Counted from the stretch's first letter, positions 8,054-16,980 are shown. The stretch: DNA of 64,000 bases from Aliidongia sp035943795 (GCF_035943795.1 NZ_DASZBY010000073.1:62001-126000); one strand, 5' to 3'. Program-made: numbers and translations. The notes: a model not told the origin generated them from the sequence alone.

Positions 8054-8593
8054 ATGTCCGCTGCCACGAAACATGCGACGACCAAACCCGCGACCCGTTC
8101 GACCAAGACGAAGCCGCGCCGCACACGGCGCACCGGAAGCCGGGATCCCGTGGCCGTGACCCTGTTGAAGAAGGATCATCGCGAGGTCGAGGAATATTTC
8201 GACCAGTACGAGCAACTGGAGGACGATGCCGAGAAGCTGGCGCTATTCCAGAAGATCGCGCTGGCGCTCAAGGTCCACACCCAGATCGAGGAAGAGATCC
8301 TCTATCCGGAAGAGCGCGGCGACGTCGAGGACGACATGCTTGACGAGGCCTACGTCGAACACGACGGCGCCAAGAAGTTGATCGCCGAGATCGAGGCGAT
8401 GAAGCCTTCGGACGAATATTACGACGCCAAGGTCAAGGTGCTGGGAGAATATATCAAGCATCACGTCAAGGAAGAGGAGCAGCCTGGCGGCATCTTCTCC
8501 CAGGCGAAGAAGGGCGACGAAGACCTGAACGAGATGGGCGAGCGCCTGAAGGCACGCAAGCAGGAGCTGATGGCCCAGATGGGTGCTGCCTGA
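8054..8593 (+). CDS. Hemerythrin domain-containing protein
   Basis: A 179-residue protein with a basic, alanine/threonine-rich tail (residues 1-32) followed by a four-helix hemerythrin domain. Putative diiron ligands lie in KKDHREVEEYF, HTQIEEEILYPE, EHDGAKKL and YIKHHVKEEEQ, the expected H...HxxxE...H...HxxxD/E spacing. Such cytosolic proteins bind oxygen or nitric oxide or store iron; their role in this organism is unknown. The lysine-rich N-terminus could bind nucleic acid or be disordered. The ATG at 8054 has AGGAGAGG upstream. A strong terminator follows the stop codon. Confidence 0.88.
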   Translation: MSAATKHATTKPATRSTKTKPRRTRRTGSRDPVAVTLLKKDHREVEEYFDQYEQLEDDAEKLALFQKIALALKVHTQIEEEILYPEERGDVEDDMLDEAYVEHDGAKKLIAEIEAMKPSDEYYDAKVKVLGEYIKHHVKEEEQPGGIFSQAKKGDEDLNEMGERLKARKQELMAQMGAA

Positions 8594-8620
8594 ACGGCAC
8601 GCGCCTCTTTCGCGAAATGA

Positions 8621-8657
8621 GGCCGTCGGGCAGCAATGCCCGACGGCCTTTTGTTTT
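8621..8657 (+). terminator. Intrinsic terminator after hemerythrin gene
   Basis: GGCCGTCGGGCA and TGCCCGACGGCC form a perfect 12-bp stem with a GCAA tetraloop, followed by TTTTGTTTT. It lies 27 bases past the hemerythrin stop. Confidence 0.95.
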
Positions 8658-8711
8658 ACGGTCGGTCCTGGATCCGGTCGCAGAAGTTCCGCCGGCCGTT
8701 CGCGATCGAAT

Positions 8712-9572
8712 TCAGGGCGGCGCCAGGAAGCTCACAAGCTCGCTTGCGAGTTCCTCCGGCGCTTCCTCGGCCATGTGATGGCCGCAGTCGATGCCGCGGC
8801 CGCGCAGATCGGTCGTCCAGGGTCGCCAGACCTCGAGCACGTCGCCGTACAGCCGTTCCAGATCGTCCCTAAGCGACCATAGGACCAGGGTCGGGCATCG
8901 GATCCGCTGCCCGGCCGCCCGGCTTTCCTCGTCGTGCCGCCGGTCGATCGCCAGGCCGGCGCGGTAATCCTCCAGCATGCCATGCACGGTGGCGGGGTCG
9001 TGGATCGCCCTGCGATAATCCTCGAACGCTTCGGGACCCATCAGGTCGGGCGTGCCGCCGTACCAGGCATCCGGATCGGCCAGGATCGCGCGTTCGGGCC
9101 TTTCCGGCTGGGCGAAGAAGAACCAGTGCCACCAGGCCGTGGCGAATTTCTCCGTGCAGCGCTCGAGCGCTTCGAGGATCGGCACACCGTCGAGGATGGC
9201 CAAATGGGTAAGGGTGCCAGGATGGTCGAGCGCGGTCCGGAACGCGGTATAGGCACCCCGATCGTGGCCGACCAGGGCGAAGCGGTCGAAGCCCAACGCC
9301 CGCATCAGGGCCACGCAGTCCCCTGCCTTGGCCCGTTTGGAAGACCCCGCATGGTCCGGTGTGTCGAGCGGCTTCGAGGATTGGCCGAAGCCGCGCAGGT
9401 CCGGGCAGACCACGGTGTGGTGTTCGGCCAGCACGGCGGCCACGCGATGCCAGGTCGCGTGGGTCCGCGGATGTCCGTGGAGCAACAGGACGGGCGGGCC
9501 GGAGCCGCCGTGGCGTACCCGCAATGTCGCTTCCGGCAGCTCTATCCGATCCAGGCTGAAGCCTTCGAACAT
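8712..9572 (-). CDS. Haloacetate dehalogenase-like alpha/beta hydrolase
   Basis: A 286-residue alpha/beta hydrolase closest in motif pattern to fluoroacetate/haloacetate dehalogenases and epoxide hydrolases. The nucleophile elbow is GHDRGAY with Asp104, so it is an aspartate, not serine, hydrolase. It has WHWFFFAQP (the His-Trp halide-pocket pair), LLHGHPRTHATWH at the oxyanion region and a terminal His in GHHMAEEAPEE. In fluoroacetate dehalogenase two arginines, at +1 and +4 from the nucleophile, hold the carboxylate. Here +1 is Arg105 but +4 is Tyr108, so a different substrate is likely. It follows a 40-codon ORF on the same strand with three bases between. Confidence 0.8.
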   Translation of the reverse strand: MFEGFSLDRIELPEATLRVRHGGSGPPVLLLHGHPRTHATWHRVAAVLAEHHTVVCPDLRGFGQSSKPLDTPDHAGSSKRAKAGDCVALMRALGFDRFALVGHDRGAYTAFRTALDHPGTLTHLAILDGVPILEALERCTEKFATAWWHWFFFAQPERPERAILADPDAWYGGTPDLMGPEAFEDYRRAIHDPATVHGMLEDYRAGLAIDRRHDEESRAAGQRIRCPTLVLWSLRDDLERLYGDVLEVWRPWTTDLRGRGIDCGHHMAEEAPEELASELVSFLAPP

Positions 9573-9575
9573 CGC

Positions 9576-9698
9576 TCAGATGTCCTTGCCGCTATCGCTT
9601 CCCCCCGTCCGGACCGGGCCGGCCCGGGGCGCAGTTGTTTGCTCCGCCGTCTGGGCCGTCGGGTCGATCGCGGTGCCCGCTTCGTTCGTATGCGCCAT
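9576..9698 (-). CDS. Small hypothetical protein (40 aa)
   Basis: A short open frame with a strong ribosome-binding site (AGGAGAG six bases before the ATG at 9698). Its stop codon lies three bases from the start of the dehalogenase-like gene, suggesting a leader cistron in the same transcript. The product is hydrophilic, rich in Thr, Ala and Gly, with no signal peptide or membrane segment, and I do not recognise it. The case rests on its translation signals and position. Confidence 0.5.
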   Translation of the reverse strand: MAHTNEAGTAIDPTAQTAEQTTAPRAGPVRTGGSDSGKDI

Positions 9699-9843
9699 GC
9701 GGCTCTCCTGGATCAGAGGGATATCCCCGTGGTGCTTAAAACCCAAATCCCTGATGCCGGTTGCGTGATCATCGGAGGCGGAAGCGGCCGGGAACCCGTG
9801 CCGGAGATCTCTGTTGGGAATGCAGACTGCAAGGAGAAGCGTC

Positions 9844-10152
9844 ATGCCGCGCGGCGAAAAATCCAAGTACACCGACAAGCAGGAACGCAAGGCCGACCAT
9901 ATTGCCGAGAGCTATGAGCATCGCGGCGTTTCCGACAAGGAAGCCGAGCGCCGGGCCTGGGCGACCGTCAACAAAGACGATGGCGGCGGCAAGAAGGAAG
10001 GCGGATCCGGCCGTGGAAAATCGACCGGCCACCCGGCGGCCCATAAGGGTGGCGAGGCTTCGGCATCAAGGTCGGCCGCCAGCCGGTCCGCCTCGGCAAA
10101 GAAGGCGGCGGCAACGCGCAAGCGCAATGCCGAGCATCACGCGCATTCATGA
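9844..10152 (+). CDS. Small basic protein, 'plasmid stabilization protein' family in name
   Basis: A 102-residue lysine/arginine-rich cytosolic protein. The first half is conserved in style: KSKYTDKQERKADHIAESYE, then a helix with GVSDKEAERRAWATVNKD. The second half is low complexity (GGGKK, SASRSAASRSASAKKAAATRKR). Similar proteins are often labelled plasmid stabilization proteins in databases, without experimental support that I know of. The ATG at 9844 has AAGGAG seven bases upstream. The basic tail suggests nucleic-acid binding. Together with the following cupin and LigD genes it may mark a stress or stationary-phase block. Confidence 0.7.
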   Translation: MPRGEKSKYTDKQERKADHIAESYEHRGVSDKEAERRAWATVNKDDGGGKKEGGSGRGKSTGHPAAHKGGEASASRSAASRSASAKKAAATRKRNAEHHAHS

Positions 10153-10218
10153 TCCGGTGGTGAAGCCGTCCGTCTCGGTAGGACGGACGGCTTCACCAGT
10201 TCGAGACGGCGAGGCATC

Positions 10219-10719
10219 GTGATCCCGGAACGCCTGCTGCTCGAACCCCGCGGTTGGGTGCCGAACCATCCGAGCTTGCCGGTGCTGCTGTATCGCGGCG
10301 TCGTGCCGGGCACACCATCGGAGGAAACGGCGGCGAGTTTCGAGGCACTGTTCGACCGGCACGACTGGCTGGCGCAATGGCGCGACGGCGTCTATCCCTA
10401 TCATCACTATCATTCGACGGCGCACGAGGTGCTGGGTTTTGCCGCCGGGTCGGCTCGTTTGATGCTGGGTGGACCGGGCGGGCGGGAAGTGCAGGTCTCG
10501 GCCGGCGACGCGGCACTGCTGCCAGCCGGTACCGGCCATTGCCGGATCGAGGCCAGTCCGGATTTCCTGGTGGTCGGCGCCTATCCGCCCGGCCAGCAGT
10601 TCGACATCTGCCGCGCGGCGCCGACGACGGAAATGCTGCGGACCATCGCCGAACTCGGCTTTCCCGAGACCGATCCGGTCGGCGGCGCTGAAGGCTATTG
10701 GATCCGATTGCAGCGCTGA
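10219..10719 (+). CDS. YjlB-like cupin protein
   Basis: A 166-residue single-domain cupin close in pattern to Bacillus YjlB. The first cupin motif is YPYHHYHSTAHEVLGFAAGS, with several candidate metal histidines. The second is GDAALLPAGTGHCRIEAS with its histidine. A proline-glycine loop (GAYPPGQQFDI) precedes the C-terminal helix, also as in YjlB. No activity is established for the family. There is a 42-base gap to ligD in the same direction, so it may share a transcript with the ligase gene. Confidence 0.75.
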   Translation: MIPERLLLEPRGWVPNHPSLPVLLYRGVVPGTPSEETAASFEALFDRHDWLAQWRDGVYPYHHYHSTAHEVLGFAAGSARLMLGGPGGREVQVSAGDAALLPAGTGHCRIEASPDFLVVGAYPPGQQFDICRAAPTTEMLRTIAELGFPETDPVGGAEGYWIRLQR

Positions 10720-10761
10720 GCGTTGGATGAAGCACCCGGACTTCAGGATGGAGCAATCCCC

Positions 10762-13413
10762 GTGTCGGCCACCAGCCAGCTCTCCAAATACCGCCAGAAG
10801 CGGGATTTCAAGAAGACCGCGGAGCCCAGCGGCCGGACACCGATCGCGCCGTCGAACCGGGGCCGCTTCGTCATCCAGAAGCATGACGCGACGCGCCTGC
10901 ACTACGACCTGCGCCTGGAACTCGATGGTGTGTTCAAATCCTGGGCGGTCACCCGTGGTCCCTCGCTCGATCCGCAGGACAAGCGGCTCGCGGTCGAGGT
11001 CGAGGATCATCCGCTCGACTATGGCGATTTCGAGGGTACGATCCCCAAGGGCCAGTACGGCGGTGGGACGGTTCAGCTGTGGGACCGCGGCTACTGGGAG
11101 CCGGAGGGCACCAAGTCGCCCCAGGAGGCCTTTGCCGACGGCGACCTGAAATTTTCGCTGGACGGCGAGCGGCTGCACGGCAGCTGGGTTCTGGTGCGCA
11201 TGAAACACGACCGGACCGGCGGCAAGCGGACCAACTGGCTGCTGATCAAGCATCGCGACGACCACGCGAAAGACGGTGATGCGGATGGGGTCCTGGCCGA
11301 GGATCGCTCCGTCGCCTCGGGCCGGGCGATGGCCGACATCGCCGCGGGCAAGGGACGGGGGCCGAAGCCGTTCATGCTGGCCGGCCGCGTGGCGGCCGAA
11401 GCCGATGCGGTCTGGGACAGCAACCAGGGCGATGCGGCCGAGGCACGGGAAAAACGCGAGACCAAAACCACCGGGCCGGGGCGCAAGGCGAAGGCCGAAA
11501 CCGCGATGCCGGATTTCATCGCCCCCCAGCTGTGCGAAACGCGCGAGCGCCCTCCGTCCGAGGCGGGGTGGTGCCACGAGATCAAGTTCGACGGCTATCG
11601 GCTGCAACTGCGCGTGCAGGATGGAACGGCGACGCTGAAGACCCGCAAGGGGCTTGACTGGACAGTGAAGTTTCCAGCGATTGCGCGTGCCGCAGGATCC
11701 TTGCCGGACGGCATCGTCGACGGCGAGGTCGTGGCGCTCGACGAGTCCGGCGCCCCCGACTTTGCCGCCCTGCAGGCGGCCTTGTCGGAGCAGAAGACCG
11801 AAGATCTGGTATTCTACGCGTTCGATCTGCTGTTCGATGGCGCTGAGGATCTTCGGGCATCGCCCCTGGCCCACCGAAAGTCCAGGCTACAAGCGCTGAT
11901 CCAAAAGCATGCACCCAGCGAACCGCTCATCCGGTTCGTCGAGCATTTCGAGACCGGCGGCGATGCCGTGCTGCGCTCGGCCTGCCGGCTGTCGCTGGAA
12001 GGGATCGTCTCCAAGCGGCTCGACGCGCCGTATCGGTCCGGCCGCACCGACAGCTGGGTCAAGGCGAAATGCCGGGCCGGCCATGAGGTCGTGATCGGCG
12101 GCTGGACCACGACGAACGGAAAATTCCGTTCGCTGTTGGTCGGCGTCCATCGCGGCGATCATTTCATCTATGTGGGGCGGGTCGGCACCGGCTATGGCGC
12201 GGAGAAAGTGAAGACCCTGCTGCCGCGGCTGCAGGCGGCCGCTTCCGATAAATCGCCGTTCACCGGGGTCGGCGCCCCGCGCAAGGATGCGACCATGAAT
12301 TGGGTCGCGCCGGAATTGGTGGCCGAGATCGAGTTCGCCGGCTGGACCGGCGACGGCATGGTGCGCCAGGCCGCGTTCAAGGGCCTGCGCGAAGACAAGC
12401 CGGCGGACGAGGTCGAGACCGAACGGCCGGCACCGGCCGAGAGCACCGAGGTGCCGAAGCCGACCGCGGCAATCAAGCCTACGTCCCGGCGTGCGGGTTC
12501 AGGCGGCACGGCGACGATCATGGGCGTGGTGATCTCGAAGCCCGACAAACCCCTGTGGCCCGATGCCGGCGATGGCGAGCCCGTGACCAAGGCCGATCTC
12601 GCCCGGTATTTCGAGGCGGTCGGATCCTGGCTGATGCCGCATATCCAGGGTCGGCCCTGCTCGATCATCCGGGCGCCCGACGGCTTCGCCGGCGAGCAGT
12701 TCTTCCAGCGTCATGCCATGCTCGGCACGTCGAACCTGTTGAACCTGGTCACGGTGTCCGGCGATCGGAAACCCTACCTCGAGATCGACCGGATCGAGGG
12801 GCTGGCCGCGGTGGCGCAGGTGGCCGCCCTCGAGCTGCATCCCTGGAACTGCCAGCCGAAGCAGCCGGAAGTGCCGGGCCGCCTGGTGTTCGACCTGGAT
12901 CCCGGGCCGGACGTCGCGTTTTCCACCGTCGTCGAAGCGGCCAAGGAAATGCGGGACATCCTCGACGAACTGGGGCTGATCAGCTTCTGTAAGACGACCG
13001 GCGGCAAGGGCCTGCATGTCGTGACGCCGCTCGCCTCGGCCAAGCGCAAGAAGCTGACCTGGCCCGAGGCGAAGGGCTTCGCCCACGAGGTATGCCGGCG
13101 GCTGGCGCGGGACAATCCTGATCGCTACGTCGTCAACATGGCGAAGAAGCTGCGCGGCGGGCGGATCTTCCTCGACTATCTGCGCAACGACCGGATGTCG
13201 ACGGCGGTGGCGCCCTTGTCGCCGCGCGCGCGTCCGGGCGCCACGGTCTCGATGCCGGTTACCTGGACCCAGGTGAAGGCCGATCTCGACCCCAAGCGCT
13301 TCACGATCCGCACCGTGCCGCAGCTCCTCGCCAAGACGACGGCCTGGGCGGACTATTGCGATGCGGAGCGACCGCTCGATGCGGCGATCAAGCGGCTCGG
13401 CAAAGCGGAGTAG
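10762..13413 (+). CDS. ligD: Multifunctional NHEJ DNA ligase LigD (PE-LIG-POL)
   Basis: ATP-dependent DNA ligase D, the end-processing and sealing enzyme of bacterial non-homologous end joining. Domain order is phosphoesterase (about residues 20-190, with IQKHDATRLHYDLRLELDG), ligase with adenylation motif KFDGYR (Lys275) and a C-terminal OB fold, then an archaeo-eukaryotic-primase-type polymerase domain from about residue 585, with acidic catalytic motif FDLDPGPD near 711. This is the Pseudomonas-type order. I chose the GTG at 10762, which has GGAG eight bases upstream and gives the usual SKYRQKRDFKKT start; a TTG at 10723 is in frame. The partner Ku gene is not in this window. The gene converges with ppk2, with eight bases between stops. 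Confidence 0.95.
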   Translation: MSATSQLSKYRQKRDFKKTAEPSGRTPIAPSNRGRFVIQKHDATRLHYDLRLELDGVFKSWAVTRGPSLDPQDKRLAVEVEDHPLDYGDFEGTIPKGQYGGGTVQLWDRGYWEPEGTKSPQEAFADGDLKFSLDGERLHGSWVLVRMKHDRTGGKRTNWLLIKHRDDHAKDGDADGVLAEDRSVASGRAMADIAAGKGRGPKPFMLAGRVAAEADAVWDSNQGDAAEAREKRETKTTGPGRKAKAETAMPDFIAPQLCETRERPPSEAGWCHEIKFDGYRLQLRVQDGTATLKTRKGLDWTVKFPAIARAAGSLPDGIVDGEVVALDESGAPDFAALQAALSEQKTEDLVFYAFDLLFDGAEDLRASPLAHRKSRLQALIQKHAPSEPLIRFVEHFETGGDAVLRSACRLSLEGIVSKRLDAPYRSGRTDSWVKAKCRAGHEVVIGGWTTTNGKFRSLLVGVHRGDHFIYVGRVGTGYGAEKVKTLLPRLQAAASDKSPFTGVGAPRKDATMNWVAPELVAEIEFAGWTGDGMVRQAAFKGLREDKPADEVETERPAPAESTEVPKPTAAIKPTSRRAGSGGTATIMGVVISKPDKPLWPDAGDGEPVTKADLARYFEAVGSWLMPHIQGRPCSIIRAPDGFAGEQFFQRHAMLGTSNLLNLVTVSGDRKPYLEIDRIEGLAAVAQVAALELHPWNCQPKQPEVPGRLVFDLDPGPDVAFSTVVEAAKEMRDILDELGLISFCKTTGGKGLHVVTPLASAKRKKLTWPEAKGFAHEVCRRLARDNPDRYVVNMAKKLRGGRIFLDYLRNDRMSTAVAPLSPRARPGATVSMPVTWTQVKADLDPKRFTIRTVPQLLAKTTAWADYCDAERPLDAAIKRLGKAE

Positions 13414-13421
13414 GGCCGGCG

Positions 13422-14288
13422 TCACTCCAGCTGGGCGCGGATCGCCTGCAATTCCTCCAGGCGATCCGCGCTCGCTTTCGGGTAGGTCATCTTCAGACCC
13501 TCGAGCGTATCGAGCACGATCTGCGAGACGATCAGGCGGGCGTTCTGCTTGTCGTCGGCCGGGACGACGTACCAGGGCGCGTCCCGGCTGCTGGTGGCGC
13601 CGAGGCACTGCTCGTAGGCCTTCATATATTGCTTCCAGAACTTCCGTTCCTCGAGATCGGCGAGGTTGAACTTCCAGTTCTTCTCGGGATCGTCGATGCG
13701 GGCGATGAACCGTCGCCGCTGCTCGTCCTTGGACAAATGCAGGAAGAATTTGACGATCCGGGTACCGTTTGCCTGAAGATGTCGCTCCAGGTTCGCGATC
13801 GAGCGGTACCGATCCGCCCAGAGCGCCTTTCCGTGTTTCGGGCGGTTCGGGATGCCTTCTCCCTCCAGGATCTCCGGATGGACTCGGACGATCAGCACCT
13901 CTTCATAGTAGGACCGGTTGAAGATGCCGATGCGGCCACGCTCGGGCAATTCGCGGGTGGTGCGCCAGAGAAAATCATGCTGCAGCTCGGCCGGTCCGGG
14001 ATGTTTGAAGCTGGAGACCTGGCACCCTTGCGGATTGATCCCCGACATCACGTGCCGGATCGCCCCGTCCTTGCCGGCCGCGTCCATCGCCTGGAAGATC
14101 AGCAGGACGGAATGACGGTTCGATGCATAGAGCAACTGCTGTTGCGCGCTGAGCCGCAGGACGTGGTCGTCGAGGATCTGCCGATAATGCTCTTTGGAAG
14201 AGTAGATCGGGTCGACGAGCGTCGGCCATTGCCTGAGGTCGACCGTGTCGCCCTCCCGCACGCGGAAATCCTTGGCATCGATCTTCAT
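13422..14288 (-). CDS. Polyphosphate kinase 2 family (polyphosphate:nucleotide phosphotransferase)
   Basis: A PPK2-family enzyme moving phosphate between polyphosphate and nucleoside mono- or diphosphates. Walker A is FQAMDAAGKDG and the lid/Walker B region reads GRIGIFNRSYYEEVL. The phrases GINPQGCQVSSFKHP and RRRFIARIDDPEKNWKFN are typical of the single-domain class that phosphorylates AMP or ADP. The ATG at 14288 is preferred (AAAGGA six bases upstream) over a TTG at 14330. The 288-residue length is normal. It converges on ligD and is divergent from the MFS gene. Donor and acceptor specificity cannot be set by eye. Confidence 0.9.
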   Translation of the reverse strand: MKIDAKDFRVREGDTVDLRQWPTLVDPIYSSKEHYRQILDDHVLRLSAQQQLLYASNRHSVLLIFQAMDAAGKDGAIRHVMSGINPQGCQVSSFKHPGPAELQHDFLWRTTRELPERGRIGIFNRSYYEEVLIVRVHPEILEGEGIPNRPKHGKALWADRYRSIANLERHLQANGTRIVKFFLHLSKDEQRRRFIARIDDPEKNWKFNLADLEERKFWKQYMKAYEQCLGATSSRDAPWYVVPADDKQNARLIVSQIVLDTLEGLKMTYPKASADRLEELQAIRAQLE

Positions 14289-14387
14289 CTGGATCCTTTC
14301 GGCCGAACGGCTCTCGTCGTTCAAGGCCAACGCTCCTGGAACCGGAACCTCCCGCCCGGGTTCACTTCACACCAGGAGAGATCGTGA

Positions 14388-15842
14388 ATGATTACAGCGG
14401 CCCCGTCGCTTCCGTCGTCTGAGGGCCCGATCCTCGAAACCGATATCCCGTCGCGGCTCGACCGCCTGCATTGGGGACGCTTCCATACGCTGGTGATTGC
14501 GGCGCTCGGCATCACCTGGGTGCTCGACGGCCTGGAGGTCACGCTGGCCGGCGCCGTCTCCGGCGCGCTGCAGGCAAGTCCCCGGCTGCACCTGAGCGAC
14601 GACCGCATCGGTCTCGCCGCCAGCGCCTACCTGATCGGCGCGGTCGGTGGCGCGCTCTATTTCGGCTGGCTGACCGATCGCCTGGGCCGCAAACGCCTGT
14701 TCAACATCACCCTGCTGCTCTACCTCGTGTCGACGGTCTTGAGCGCCTGCGCGGTCGATTTCTGGAGTTTCGCGCTGTTCCGCGCGCTGACCGGCGCCGG
14801 TATCGGCGGCGAATATGCGGCGATCAATTCGGCGATCCAGGAACTGATCCCGGCCCGCCTGCGCGGCCGAACCGACCTGCTGGTCAACGGCAGCTTCTGG
14901 CTGGGGGCGGCCGCAGGCGCGGGCGGGGCGGTCTGGCTGCTGCAGCCGGGCTTCCTGCCGCCGGACATCGGCTGGCGGCTGGCGTTCGGCATCGGCGCCA
15001 TCCTGGGCTTGGTCGTGCTGCTGCTGCGCCACTGGGTACCGGAAAGTCCGCGCTGGCTGATGACCAAGGGGCGGCTCGACGAAGCGAACGAGATCCTGCG
15101 CGACATCGAGGCGCGCTGCGGGCAGGGCGATCCACCGGCGGACATGCCCCGCATCAGGATCCGCGCCCGTCCGGACGCGATCGGCTTCGTCGAGCTGGCG
15201 CGCAGCCTGATGCGCGATCATCCGCGCCGGGTCGCCCTCGGCCTGGTGCTGATGATCGCCCAGGCGTTCTTCTACAACGCGATCTTCTTTACCTATCCGC
15301 TGGTGCTCGGTCGCTTCTATGCCGTGCCGGCCGACCGCATCGGGCTATACGTGCTGCCGTTCGCCATCGGCAACTTCCTCGGTCCCGTGCTGCTCGGCCG
15401 CCTGTTCGACACGGTCGGGCGCAAGGCGATGATCGCCGGCACCTTCGCCATGTCGGGGCTGCTGCTGATCCTGCTGGCCTGGCTGTTCGTGACCGACCGG
15501 CTCGATGCGGAAAGCCAGACGATCGGCTGGAGCGTCATCTTCTTCTTTGCGTCGGCGGCGGCGAGTTCGGCCTATCTGACGGTGGCCGAAAGCTTCCCGC
15601 TCGAGATCCGGGCCCTCGTCATCGCGCTCGCCTACGCGGTCGGCACCGCGGTCGGCGGCGTCGCCGGCCCGGCACTGTTCGGCCATCTGATCGGCACCGG
15701 CGCCCGCATCCAGGTCGGCGGCGGCTATGTCTTCGCGGCCTCGCTGATGCTGATCGCGGCCGGGGTCGAGCTTTGGCTGGGACTCAATTCCGAGGGGCGG
15801 TCGCTTGAGGACATTGCCAAGCCCCTGGCCGGAGTCGATTGA
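14388..15842 (+). CDS. MFS transporter, sugar/metabolite porter type
   Basis: A 484-residue major facilitator with about 12 membrane helices. The loop 2-3 signature is GWLTDRLGRKRLF and the post-helix-6 sugar-porter motif is VPESPRWLMTKGR. The equivalent loop 8-9 motif is GRLFDTVGRKAM. Asp49/Glu-type charges in helix 1 (WVLDGLEVTLAG) resemble the metabolite:H+ symporter group. It is an inner-membrane secondary transporter, probably proton coupled; the substrate is not apparent. It lies upstream of trhO with 60 bases between and could be co-transcribed. An acidic first loop precedes helix 1. Confidence 0.9.
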   Translation: MITAAPSLPSSEGPILETDIPSRLDRLHWGRFHTLVIAALGITWVLDGLEVTLAGAVSGALQASPRLHLSDDRIGLAASAYLIGAVGGALYFGWLTDRLGRKRLFNITLLLYLVSTVLSACAVDFWSFALFRALTGAGIGGEYAAINSAIQELIPARLRGRTDLLVNGSFWLGAAAGAGGAVWLLQPGFLPPDIGWRLAFGIGAILGLVVLLLRHWVPESPRWLMTKGRLDEANEILRDIEARCGQGDPPADMPRIRIRARPDAIGFVELARSLMRDHPRRVALGLVLMIAQAFFYNAIFFTYPLVLGRFYAVPADRIGLYVLPFAIGNFLGPVLLGRLFDTVGRKAMIAGTFAMSGLLLILLAWLFVTDRLDAESQTIGWSVIFFFASAAASSAYLTVAESFPLEIRALVIALAYAVGTAVGGVAGPALFGHLIGTGARIQVGGGYVFAASLMLIAAGVELWLGLNSEGRSLEDIAKPLAGVD

Positions 15843-15902
15843 CCGGCCGCCATGCGCCACGCCCGGGTTTCCCGCCGGCGTCGGGGCTGCTAGATACGGC
15901 GC

Positions 15903-16670
15903 ATGTGCTATCACGTCGCCGCTTTCTACCAATTCGTCGCCCTGCCGGACTTCCGGGAGCTCCAGGAACCGGTGCGTCGGTTCTGCGAGGAGCTTGGCCT
16001 GCGGGGAACCCTGCTGTTGGCTGCGGAGGGTATTAACGGTACCCTTGCCGGCGCGGCCCCGGCGATCGAGGCGCTGGTCGAGGAACTGATCGGCGGTATG
16101 CTGTTTGGCGGCCGGCTCGACAATCTGGACCTGAAGCGCTCGACCGCTCGGGAGATGCCGTTCCAGCGCCTCAAGGTCCGGCTGCGGCGGGAGATCGTGA
16201 CGCTGGGCGATCCTGCGACCGATCCGACCCGCCGGGTCGGGACCTATGTCGCACCGACCGACTGGAACGACCTGTTGGCCGATCCCGAATTGGTGCTGAT
16301 CGACACACGCAACCGCTTCGAGGTCGCCCTGGGCAGTTTCCCCGGCGCGCTCGACCCCGATACCGAACGCTTCAGCGAGTTCCGCGACTTCGTCGCCCGC
16401 ACGCTCGACCCGCGCACCCATCGCAAGGTCGCGATGTTCTGCACCGGCGGCATCCGCTGCGAGAAGGCCAGTGCCTACATGTTGGAGCAAGGGTTCGAGA
16501 CGGTCTTTCATTTGAAGGGCGGCATCCTCAAATATCTGGAAGAGGTGCCGGCGGACGAGAGCCGCTGGTCGGGCGAATGCTTCGTGTTCGACGAACGGGT
16601 GACGCTTGGCCACGGTCTGGTCGAACGGTCGGTTGCCGGGCCTTTACGGGAGGAAGCCAGCCATGAGTGA
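15903..16670 (+). CDS. trhO: tRNA uridine(34) hydroxylase TrhO (rhodanese-related)
   Basis: Oxygen-dependent tRNA U34 hydroxylase of the YceA/TrhO family, which makes 5-hydroxyuridine at the wobble position. An N-terminal acylphosphatase-like domain (GLRGTLLLAAEGINGTLAG) is followed by a rhodanese domain. The rhodanese active loop is CTGGIRCEKAS, with the family Cys pair. LIDTRNRFEVALGSFPGA is the conserved substrate-side segment. At 255 residues it is shorter than E. coli TrhO, lacking the C-terminal zinc-like extension. Its last eight bases overlap the slyX start, implying translational coupling. Confidence 0.92.
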   Translation: MCYHVAAFYQFVALPDFRELQEPVRRFCEELGLRGTLLLAAEGINGTLAGAAPAIEALVEELIGGMLFGGRLDNLDLKRSTAREMPFQRLKVRLRREIVTLGDPATDPTRRVGTYVAPTDWNDLLADPELVLIDTRNRFEVALGSFPGALDPDTERFSEFRDFVARTLDPRTHRKVAMFCTGGIRCEKASAYMLEQGFETVFHLKGGILKYLEEVPADESRWSGECFVFDERVTLGHGLVERSVAGPLREEASHE

Positions 16671-16884
16671 TGCCGAAGCGCTGGCCCGGCGCGTCGATGC
16701 GCTGGAAATCCGCCTGACCCACCAGGACGAGATCATCGAGGATTTGAACCGGACCCTCATCGACCAGTGGAAACAGATCGATCTGCTGACCCGCCGGCTG
16801 GCCCGTCTCGGCGATCGGCTGGAGGCCGTCAAGGATGGCGCCGACGCCGGGCCGCAGCGCGAACCGCCGCCCCCGCATTACTGA
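16663..16884 (+). CDS. slyX: SlyX family protein
   Basis: A 73-residue coiled-coil protein of the SlyX family. The pattern is ARRVDALEIRLTHQDEIIEDLN, then DQWKQIDLLTRRL, ending in PPPPHY, the characteristic proline-His-Tyr tail. Function is unknown despite the historical association with SlyD. The ATG at 16663 overlaps the trhO stop codon, and GGGAGGAAG lies upstream inside trhO. Confidence 0.9.
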   Translation: MSDAEALARRVDALEIRLTHQDEIIEDLNRTLIDQWKQIDLLTRRLARLGDRLEAVKDGADAGPQREPPPPHY

Positions 16885-16980
16885 CCCCGGGCATCGATCG
16901 CCAGAAACCTCAACCGGTCGGACGATCCCGCGTGGTACCGTGACACGAGAATACGGAACGCAGTTGCCATAGGAGATTTC

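Noticed and set aside
10723..10761. Extension of LigD to the TTG at 10723
   Set aside because: The added 13 residues do not resemble LigD starts, and GTG 10762 has a well-spaced GGAG.
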